DNA from: Spirulina subsalsa CS-330
GTDB taxonomy: Bacteria > Cyanobacteriota > Cyanobacteriia > Cyanobacteriales > Spirulinaceae
Direction: 5' to 3'
Length of the DNA stretch: 39,653 bases
NCBI RefSeq assembly: GCF_028330765.1
Contig: NZ_JAQMTY010000239.1
Location: 1-39,653, forward strand
A program made the position numbers and the translations under genes. Below, in pieces: positions 34,041 through 39,653 of this stretch. The notes beneath the pieces are model-generated. The model searched no databases. It was given only the letters and a program-made list of their open reading frames with translations, and had not been told where the DNA came from. Positions within the stretch are counted from its first letter, which is position 1; the number at the start of each line of letters is the position of its first letter.

Positions 34041-35780
34041 ATGGCCTTGGACTATTTTGCACCCGGTGTCTACGTCGAAGAAGTAGACCGTGGCAGTCGC
34101 CCTATTGAAGGGGTCAGCATGAGTGTTGCGGGCTTCATTGGGTACACCGAAGACGTTCGCGGTGACGCGGAACTCTTCAAGCCCATGATGATCACCAACT
34201 TCGATCAATATCTAGAATATTTCGGCAAACCCGGCTCGGACGGCTTCACTGAATTCAAAAAAGCCGCCGACGACGGCAGCGAAGAAACCTACTATCCCTA
34301 CCTTCCCTTTGCAGTTCAGGGATGGTTTCTCAATGGTGGCGGTCGCTGCTGGATCACCAGCATCGGCACTAAACTGCCGGGCACACCTGCCCCCCCACCC
34401 GAAGAAGTATCCACCCCCGTCATGACCGCCGGGGGGAAACCCTCCCTCGCCTTTAATGTTGCCACCAGTGAAGAAGATGGGGCTGCGTTGGCTCCCGCTG
34501 GCAGCGAAGACGCTCGCCTGCGGGTGGTGATCACAGAAAGCACCCCGAAACCCCCGGAATCCGAGGATGACGAACCGCCCATTGATGACGGTCAATTCTT
34601 CCAACTCAGGGTTGTTCTGGGCGAAACCGTCCTCGAAGAGTACGACCACCTGAGCATGAATCCTGAGGTGGAAACCGCTGTGGCAGACTATGCGGTAACA
34701 GCGATCGCCGACTCCGAATACGTCACGATCAACGACATTTCCGTCAGTGGTCAAGCCCTCTCCCGCCGCCCCGCCAACGGCGTTTTTGAAATCGCACCAC
34801 CCCCCTACATCTCCCCCGTCAACAACGCCACCCGTGACATCACCGGGAACCGTAACGACAAAACCGGGATGCAGGGCATTTTCGAGGTGGATGAGGTCGC
34901 CATGATCGCCTTCCCCGACCTGATGCTACTGTTCCAAGCCGGAATTTTAGACTTGGATCAAGTGCATGGCGTGATGGAATTGATGGTGAGCCTCTGTGAA
35001 AACTCCTTCCCAGGGCCGCCCTACCGGATGGCTGTGATCGATCCGCCGCCGATTAAACCCGGCAAGAGCAATGATCCAGTAGCCCCCGAAACCCAAAAAC
35101 CCCAGGATGTGGACGCTTGGCTCACCAGCTTTAACCGTCGCTCCATGTTTGGCGCTCTCTACTATCCCTGGATTAAAGTCGCCAACCCCGCGAATGCCGG
35201 TCGTCCTCTGATGGTTCCCCCCTCCGGGCACATGATGGGCGTTTGGTGTCGCGTCGATGGCACACGCGGCATCTTCAAGGCTCCCGCCAATGAAACCCCC
35301 CGTGGTGTTCTTGGTCTCGCCTACGAAACCAACACCCGCGAGCAAGAACTGCTCAACCCGAAAGGCATCAACTGTATTCGGAACTTCGCCAACTACAACC
35401 GAGGCTACCTGATTTGGGGCGCACGGACGTTGGTAGACCCGACGAATATTCAATGGCGGTATATCAGTGTGCGCCGGTTGATGAGCTATGTTGAAAAGTC
35501 CATTGAGATTGGGACGCAGTGGGTCGTTTTTGAACCGAACGATGCCGATCTGTGGTCACGGGTGACGCGGACTGTCAGCAACTTCCTCGAAGGGTTGTGG
35601 CGTGCGGGTGCGCTCCAGGGTGGTTCACCGGGTGAATCATTCTATGTGAAGTGCGATGCTGAACTGAACACCCACGAAACCATGATGATGGGTCGGCTGT
35701 ATGTCGAAGTGGGGGTCTGTCCTGTCCGCCCGGCTGAATTTGTGATCTTCCGGGTCAGTCAGTGGGCACCGGGAGCGTAA
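34041..35780 (+). CDS. contractile injection system sheath protein
   Basis: A phage-tail-sheath family protein of 579 residues, the contracting outer tube of a phage-tail-like injection machine. The start MALDYFAPGVYVEEVDRGSRP and VAGFIGYTEDVRGD are classic sheath sequences. The C-terminal domain has EKSIEIGTQWVVFEPND, then a WRAGALQGGSP segment, the FYVKCDAELN motif and a VCPVRPAEFVIFRVSQW end that links neighbouring subunits. Residues about 112-255 are a surface domain that begins with a proline/glutamate-rich stretch. It is one gene only, whereas Afp and PVC particles have three sheath genes. Three tube genes follow directly, and no capsid or packaging genes are present, so an eCIS or thylakoid-anchored tCIS-like particle is more likely than a prophage. 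Confidence 0.95.
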   Translation: MALDYFAPGVYVEEVDRGSRPIEGVSMSVAGFIGYTEDVRGDAELFKPMMITNFDQYLEYFGKPGSDGFTEFKKAADDGSEETYYPYLPFAVQGWFLNGGGRCWITSIGTKLPGTPAPPPEEVSTPVMTAGGKPSLAFNVATSEEDGAALAPAGSEDARLRVVITESTPKPPESEDDEPPIDDGQFFQLRVVLGETVLEEYDHLSMNPEVETAVADYAVTAIADSEYVTINDISVSGQALSRRPANGVFEIAPPPYISPVNNATRDITGNRNDKTGMQGIFEVDEVAMIAFPDLMLLFQAGILDLDQVHGVMELMVSLCENSFPGPPYRMAVIDPPPIKPGKSNDPVAPETQKPQDVDAWLTSFNRRSMFGALYYPWIKVANPANAGRPLMVPPSGHMMGVWCRVDGTRGIFKAPANETPRGVLGLAYETNTREQELLNPKGINCIRNFANYNRGYLIWGARTLVDPTNIQWRYISVRRLMSYVEKSIEIGTQWVVFEPNDADLWSRVTRTVSNFLEGLWRAGALQGGSPGESFYVKCDAELNTHETMMMGRLYVEVGVCPVRPAEFVIFRVSQWAPGA

Positions 35781-35788
35781 TTGATCAC

Positions 35789-35822
35789 ACTGGGAGCCGT
35801 TGATGATTCGATGGCTTCCAGT
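35789..35822 (+). promoter_or_regulatory. hairpin between sheath and first tube gene
   Basis: Arms ACTGGGAGCC (35789-35798) and GGCTTCCAGT (35813-35822) pair at all ten positions if one G-U pair is allowed, with a 14-base loop and TTTCC after. It stands 9 bases after the sheath stop and 72 bases before the tube start. It may attenuate transcription or protect mRNA ends and so set sheath-to-tube ratios. Confidence 0.4.
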
Positions 35823-35893
35823 TTCCTTGGCTCGCGTGATGGGCTGGGGTCCGATGAAATAGTATGCGGGTTCGTGTTTAGCAGGAGGCTGTA

Positions 35894-36367
35894 ATGGCAG
35901 AGTTGAATCCAATTCCAACAAGTCGATTTTATTTAGAGTTTGATGGTCTTACTGAAAAGTTTGTGGCCAGTGTGGCGGAGTTTTCCTTTGAGGGGAAAAC
36001 CACCGGCCATGAAAAGCCGTTAGCCTCAACGAAGGACGGCAAAACCCTTTGGCAAAGTACCTCCGCCGGGTTTACGGATAACCCAGATTTTGCGGTGGAA
36101 ACCTATCTCGTCGAAGGGGATATGGATTGGTATAACTGGATGAAGTCCACGATGCCGAAGAGTGAAGGGGGGGATGGCAAGTGGAAGGAAAGCCGCAAAG
36201 CCGGAACCCTAACCGCCTACAACAGTATGGATGAGGCGGTGATGGAGTGGAAAATCGTCAATGCTTGGGTGAAGAGCTACAGCGTTTCGGATTTTTCGGC
36301 GGATGGGGCTGAATTTGTCAAAGAAACGTTTGAGATCGTCTGTGAAGATGTGAACCGGACGAAGTAA
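35894..36367 (+). CDS. contractile injection system tube protein 1 (gp19-like)
   Basis: A 157-residue inner-tube protein of the T4 gp19/Afp1 family, which stacks in hexameric rings inside the sheath. Family features are NPIPTSRFYLEFDGL at the start, AEFSFEGKTTGHE, a central YNWMKS helix and AGTLTAYNSMDEAVMEWKI leading to the final strand with WVKSYSVSDFSADG and ETFEIVCEDVNR. A good ribosome site (AGGAGG, 35882-35887) precedes ATG 35894. It lies between sheath and a second tube gene. It differs clearly from the other two tube proteins and may be the main tube or an end-ring subunit. Confidence 0.9.
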   Translation: MAELNPIPTSRFYLEFDGLTEKFVASVAEFSFEGKTTGHEKPLASTKDGKTLWQSTSAGFTDNPDFAVETYLVEGDMDWYNWMKSTMPKSEGGDGKWKESRKAGTLTAYNSMDEAVMEWKIVNAWVKSYSVSDFSADGAEFVKETFEIVCEDVNRTK

Positions 36368-36458
36368 ATCGGGATTGATGGGGCGCGATCGCACCGCGAT
36401 CCCCCATTCATCTCACCCCTATCACTTTTAATTTGGACAGCTTACTGGGAGCAAGATT

Positions 36459-36932
36459 ATGGCAAGCGGAGAGCTTCTAGCCAACTCGAAATTTTACATC
36501 ACGATTGACGGCTACGATGAACTGATCATCAAAAGCGTCAGCGGTTTAAGCATTACCCTAGAGGTCGCCGGCTCGGATTCATCCTACGGGGTCACCAAAG
36601 ACGGCAAAAGTGTCGTCCAAGCCACCGTCACCGGGGTCAGCAACTCCAACATCACGGTCGTTTTTGTCGGCACCGCCGACGATCGCCGCCTCTTCGACTG
36701 GTGGGATGCCTCCCACTCACGGGAAATCACCGGGGGCGGTTCCGGCAGCAAAGGGGAACGCAAAACCGCCAGTGTCACCCTCTTCAACCAAGGGGGAGAA
36801 TCGGCCGCACAGTGGGACATGACCGGGGTGTTTCCCGTTAAATACACCGGCACCCAATTTAGCCCTGACAGCACCGACCTCTACACCGAAACCATCGAAT
36901 TTGCTTACGAAAACTTGCATCGGATCAAGTAA
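36459..36932 (+). CDS. contractile injection system tube protein 2 (gp19-like)
   Basis: A second 157-residue tube-family protein: LANSKFYITIDGYDELIIKSV, then SGLSITLEVAGSD, the RRLFDWWDASH helix, RKTASVTLFNQGGESAAQWDM and VFPVKYTGTQFSPDSTD, ending IEFAYENLHRI. Its pattern is the same as tube 1 but with low identity by eye, so this is not a recent duplication. GGGAGCAAG precedes the ATG. A HIP1-containing hairpin region (36378-36407) lies between it and tube 1. In known systems different tube paralogues form the shaft and the layers next to the baseplate; which role this one has cannot be told. Confidence 0.9.
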   Translation: MASGELLANSKFYITIDGYDELIIKSVSGLSITLEVAGSDSSYGVTKDGKSVVQATVTGVSNSNITVVFVGTADDRRLFDWWDASHSREITGGGSGSKGERKTASVTLFNQGGESAAQWDMTGVFPVKYTGTQFSPDSTDLYTETIEFAYENLHRIK

Positions 36933-36956
36933 GCAAACCTGAATCGCAGATCAGGA

Positions 36957-36983
36957 GGAGGGGGCAACCGGATTGACCCCTCC
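36957..36983 (+). promoter_or_regulatory. hairpin between second and third tube genes
   Basis: Arms GGAGGGG (36957-36963) and CCCCTCC (36977-36983), loop 13 bases, followed by CATTCGTGTTTT. A second small hairpin CCCC-TCTA-GGGG (37000-37011) lies close to the ribosome site of the third tube gene. It may be an attenuator or processing site; there is no strong T-run. Confidence 0.35.
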
Positions 36984-37021
36984 CATTCGTGTTTTAAACC
37001 CCTCTAGGGGAGGTTAAGGAG

Positions 37022-37531
37022 ATGGCCAAAAAAAAGAAAAAAACGGGAGAATTGCCCGAAATTCTCAGTAACAGCAAGTTTTACGTGGAATTATCCCTCG
37101 ACGACAGCGAAGAAATCGATGCCTTTTTCATGGAATGCAGCGGGATGAATCGCTCGCTCGACGTGATTGAACTCGCAGAAGTCACCCCGAATAAATGGGG
37201 AAAAGGCGGCAAAGGAACCTACGGACGGATTCGCCGCACCAAACTCCCCGGCAATGTGAACAGCAGCAACATCACCTTAAAGCGGGGACTGTGTAACTCC
37301 ACCACGATTTGGGATTGGTTCACGGCGGTGGCGGTGGGTCGATGGTTTGAAAAATTCCGCGATGGGGATATCACAATCTACGACCAAGGCCATATTGAAC
37401 AGGCCCGCTTTCGGTTTACAGGGGCGTGGCCCAGCAGTTACACCATCGGGGACTTGGCGGCTGGGGGCAGCGAGTTGGAAATTGAAGAAGTGGAATTAGT
37501 GGTGGCTCAGTTTTATCGAGTCAGTAACTAA
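37022..37531 (+). CDS. contractile injection system tube protein 3 (gp19-like)
   Basis: A third tube-family member, 169 residues, with a lysine-rich start (MAKKKKKTG) before the common LSNSKFYVELSLDDSEEI. It keeps the fold markers FFMECSGMNRSLDVIELAE, TLKRGLCNSTTIWDWFTAV, DGDITIYDQGHIEQARFRF and WPSSYTIGDLAAGGSELEIEEVEL. Its insert KWGKGGKGTYGRIRRTKLPG is basic and absent from the other two. AAGGAG lies right before ATG 37022. The basic N terminus and insert set it apart, consistent with a baseplate-proximal tube layer (Afp5-like) by analogy, which is inference. Confidence 0.88.
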   Translation: MAKKKKKTGELPEILSNSKFYVELSLDDSEEIDAFFMECSGMNRSLDVIELAEVTPNKWGKGGKGTYGRIRRTKLPGNVNSSNITLKRGLCNSTTIWDWFTAVAVGRWFEKFRDGDITIYDQGHIEQARFRFTGAWPSSYTIGDLAAGGSELEIEEVELVVAQFYRVSN

Positions 37532-37639
37532 AACGTGGGAAAACGCCATCAGATTGAGTGCCGCTACTGGGTTGGGCCGCACGGTCTCGTAAGATAGGAA
37601 TTCCCATTGATTAATCCTGCATAACATTCGACAAGCATT

Positions 37640-37939
37640 ATGATTCAAACCGAGTTTGAATTTACCCTTCCCAAGGGATATCTAGACCCTGAGGGTAATT
37701 TGCATCGTACTGGGGTGATGCGTTTGGCGCGGGCGATGGATGAGATTGTGCCGATGCGCGATCCACGGGTGAAGGGTAACCCCGCCTACGCAACAGTGAT
37801 TATTCTGTCACGGGTGATTATTCGTCTCGGAGCTTTAGAAGACATTAGCCCCAGTGTGATTGAAGATTTTTTTGCGGCGGATTTGAACTATCTGCAAACG
37901 TTTTATCGCCAGATTAATGAACTTGAAGACGAAGCGTAG
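37640..37939 (+). CDS. tail-assembly-type small protein, paralogue A
   Basis: A 99-residue acidic protein: MIQTEFEFTLPKGYLDPEGN, LHRTGVMRLARAMDEIVPM and a helical C-terminal half with SVIEDFFAADLNYLQTFYRQIN. The F-x-L-P-x-G-Y-x-D-x-x-G-x-x-H-R-x-G-x-M-R start resembles phage tail assembly proteins of the Mu gp41 type, which chaperone tail parts. It follows the third tube gene by 108 bases and precedes a clearly related gene by 11 bases. I infer an assembly or baseplate-associated function. Confidence 0.7.
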   Translation: MIQTEFEFTLPKGYLDPEGNLHRTGVMRLARAMDEIVPMRDPRVKGNPAYATVIILSRVIIRLGALEDISPSVIEDFFAADLNYLQTFYRQINELEDEA

Positions 37940-37950
37940 GATAGGGGTTG

Positions 37951-38271
37951 ATGATGCAACGTGAATTTGAATTCACCCTCCCTAAGGGCTGGCTGACACC
38001 GGATGGGGAACTGCTGCGTTCTGGGCTGTTGCGATTGACGACGGGGCAGGATGAGTTAGTGGCGCAGGCGGATCGTCGTGTGCTTGATGATCCGAATTAT
38101 GTCTCGTTAGTTTTGTTGTCGCAGGTGATGACTCGCTTGGGCCATTGGACGCAGATCACACCGGAGCATCTAGAGACGCTGTTTTTGCGGGATGTTTATT
38201 ATTTGCAGTCGGTGTACAGGTTGATTAACCAAGATGATCCGGGTGAGGTGATGCCGGTGGGGGAATTGTAG
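37951..38271 (+). CDS. tail-assembly-type small protein, paralogue B
   Basis: A 106-residue protein related to the preceding gene: REFEFTLPKGWLTPDGELL, RSGLLRLTTGQDELVAQADRR, and LETLFLRDVYYLQSVYRLIN at the end. Identity is moderate and the domain order identical, so it is an old tandem duplication. ATG 37951 follows TAGGGG closely; a TTG one codon earlier is less likely. It overlaps nothing; the next small gene starts 8 bases after its stop, implying tight coupling. Confidence 0.7.
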   Translation: MMQREFEFTLPKGWLTPDGELLRSGLLRLTTGQDELVAQADRRVLDDPNYVSLVLLSQVMTRLGHWTQITPEHLETLFLRDVYYLQSVYRLINQDDPGEVMPVGEL

Positions 38272-38279
38272 GCTACCCC

Positions 38280-38408
38280 TTGGCGCAGCTTTATCAAGAG
38301 GTAGCCTATATTGCCCTGCATTTTCACTGGTCACGGGATGAGATTTTGGCGTTGGATCATCGGGAGCGGCGGCTGTGGGTGGCGGAAATTAGTGCGTTGT
38401 TGGCATGA
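38280..38408 (+). CDS. very small Afp6/DUF6760-like injection-system protein, TTG start
   Basis: A 42-residue protein: MAQLYQEVAYIALHFHWSRD followed by EILALDHRERRLWVAEISALLA. The pattern (L-Y-x-E-V-A-x-I-A-x-H-F-H-W, then a helix with D/E-HRERRxWV-x-EIS) is that of the short proteins found after the tube genes in contractile injection clusters (DUF6760; Afp6/Pvc6 position). The frame is open only from 38247 and has no ATG or GTG, so TTG 38280 is taken as the start. An upstream ATT at 38265 would add VGYPL, which also looks family-like. GGGGGA at 38259-38264 could serve either. The stop overlaps nothing and the next gene starts 21 bases later. Confidence 0.7.
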   Translation: MAQLYQEVAYIALHFHWSRDEILALDHRERRLWVAEISALLA

Positions 38409-38429
38409 GCAGAGGTAGGTCGTGTTGCG

Positions 38430-39518
38430 ATGACTCAGAATGATTTAGTGGCGGCGGCGCGACGGGGTGAACCGGATGCGATCGCATCTCTGCTCAATCG
38501 CCAACTCCGCACCAAAGGCATGACCGTGCGCGTCACGGCCCAGGGCGAACAGATCACGATTCTCGTTGAAGCAGTAACGCCACCGCCCCAAGCCCCCCTG
38601 GTTAACTATCTACGCCATGCCTTTACACAATTAGCCGCCCCGACGATCCACCGCCTCCGCATTTGTGGCACGCAACAGGGAGCCGCAACCATCTCTTGGA
38701 CTACTGAACTGGAGCTAACCCCGCCCTCTCCCCCGCCCTTGGAGGAGATCCCCTCACCGCCATCGGAACCCCTCCCCCCACCCCCTAAGCCGTCCGACTA
38801 TCCATCCCCGCCCCGTCCCGATTCGCCATCACCGCCCTTAGATCCCTTACCACCGCCGCAACCCCCCACCTCTGTACCCACCGCATCCGATCCCCCCTCG
38901 CCTTCCGGCGCAAAAACACCCCGGCTGTTGGGGGAATGGTTTTTGGTGTCCGGTGGGGCGGGGTTGGTGGCGGTGGTGGTGCATTATGGGCTGGGCGCGA
39001 TTTTAGGGGGTTTACCGGGGGCGATCGCACCCTGGCTCGTGGATGCAGTAACCGGCCTCGTGTTGGGCATTGCCCAAAGCTATGTTTTGACGCGCTATCT
39101 CGAAAAATCCCATTGGTGGGCGGTGACCTATCTGGTGCTGCCCATATTGGCGCTGGTTCCCACCTTGATTGCGATTTTGGGGGTTTGGGGCCTGCAAGCG
39201 TGGATTTTAGGAACCCGGGTGCGGCGATCCTATGGGTGGATTTTGGGCAATATGGCGATGGTGGTGGTGTTTGCGGGGGTGGCGATCGCCGGCATTATTC
39301 TGCTGCGGGCGTTAGTTTTTGTCCTGAGTTTTGCCACGGTGTTTTTATATTGGCTGGCGGGGATGATTCTCGCGGCCTTGATGCTGTTGATTCAAGGGGC
39401 AATTTTAGAACGACTGTTCTATGGTGTGCCGGAGCGATCGCGCCCTGACCCGGATCAATACCTCCAGCACCTTTGCGATCACATTCAGGAAGACTTGCAA
39501 CGCCTCATCGCTCGTTGA
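38430..39518 (+). CDS. proline-rich multi-helix membrane protein with cyanobacterial N-terminal domain
   Basis: A 362-residue protein in three parts. Residues 1-95 form a small alpha/beta domain (LVAAARRGEPDAIASLLNRQL, then RTKGMTVRVTAQGEQITILVE) that I know from many cyanobacterial proteins of unknown function. Residues about 96-165 are a proline/serine-rich linker. Residues about 168-330 hold five or six hydrophobic helices (LVSGGAGLVAVVVHYGLGAIL, WAVTYLVLPILALVPTLIAIL, MAMVVVFAGVAIAGIILL, LYWLAGMILAALMLLIQ), and the C terminus is soluble and acidic. It starts 21 bases after the Afp6-like gene in the same direction. Its place in the cluster allows a role in membrane attachment of the particle, but that is inference; it could equally be an unrelated neighbour. 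Confidence 0.75.
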   Translation: MTQNDLVAAARRGEPDAIASLLNRQLRTKGMTVRVTAQGEQITILVEAVTPPPQAPLVNYLRHAFTQLAAPTIHRLRICGTQQGAATISWTTELELTPPSPPPLEEIPSPPSEPLPPPPKPSDYPSPPRPDSPSPPLDPLPPPQPPTSVPTASDPPSPSGAKTPRLLGEWFLVSGGAGLVAVVVHYGLGAILGGLPGAIAPWLVDAVTGLVLGIAQSYVLTRYLEKSHWWAVTYLVLPILALVPTLIAILGVWGLQAWILGTRVRRSYGWILGNMAMVVVFAGVAIAGIILLRALVFVLSFATVFLYWLAGMILAALMLLIQGAILERLFYGVPERSRPDPDQYLQHLCDHIQEDLQRLIAR

Positions 39519-39653
39519 CACTCCCACCGTTAAATCAAAGATTATAACGGGGGATTCTTGCTTCATTGGGTTTGTCTAGTCTCAAGTCATCTCTGTCTTG
39601 AAACCCCGTCCAGATTCCCCTCCACAAGCATCTGTTTAACGTCCACTGAATGT

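Noticed and set aside
34041-37531. Prophage interpretation of the sheath and tube genes
   Set aside because: No capsid, portal, terminase, integrase or lysis genes are seen, and the small Afp6-like gene and three tube paralogues fit an injection system.
1-39653. tRNA, rRNA or CRISPR array
   Set aside because: No cloverleaf with a T-loop motif, no rRNA segment and no regularly spaced direct repeats were found by reading.

Overview
The window is a stretch of a cyanobacterial chromosome. The evidence is the gene content (psaE, CP12, the F420H2-dehydrogenase-like divinyl reductase BciB, the carotenoid hydratase CruF) together with the very frequent octamer GCGATCGC (HIP1). A contractile injection cluster of this type suggests, but does not prove, a multicellular lineage. 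No rRNA, tRNA or CRISPR array was seen.

Layout. 1-3.3 kb: a decayed DUF4126 gene cut by what looks like the end of an insertion sequence, then trpD (minus strand), and divergently psaE-mutM-glutaredoxin as a tight array. 3.5-6.3 kb: a two-helix K+ channel with an RCK domain followed after 3 bases by an ammonium transporter carrying an unusual cytoplasmic tail. 6.4-12.7 kb: avtA, a FIST sensor protein, cp12 with a 5' hairpin and a clear terminator, a DUF3177 membrane protein, lepA and yjbQ. 12.8-16.8 kb: purL and purF. 16.9-19.2 kb: an AT-rich island holding two convergent alpha/beta hydrolases (one DUF726-like) with a small inverted-repeat element between them. 19.3-25.2 kb: bciB, a bare Nif11-type small protein, tandem palindromic repeats, a pseudouridine synthase, and a convergent response regulator/CHASE histidine kinase pair whose stop codons overlap. 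25.5-31.9 kb: a complete peptide-type ABC importer (binding protein, two permeases, two ATPases) whose intergenic gaps are invaded by small palindromic elements, including one with 9-bp target duplications. 32-33.7 kb: a remnant of dtd, a small membrane protein and cruF.

34.0-39.5 kb: the start of a contractile injection (phage-tail-like, eCIS/tCIS) cluster: one sheath gene, three tube genes, two paralogous tail-assembly-type small proteins, a 42-codon Afp6/DUF6760-like gene with a TTG start, and a proline-rich multi-helix membrane protein. Spike, gp25-like, baseplate, AAA+ and terminator genes are not in the window and would be expected further right if the cluster is complete.

The most notable items are the injection system with its three different tube proteins and easily missed small gene, the Amt protein with a DUF4351-like tail, the two-hydrolase AT-rich island, and the nested miniature elements. 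Everything here was read by eye from sequence; family names are recognition by motif, not database hits.
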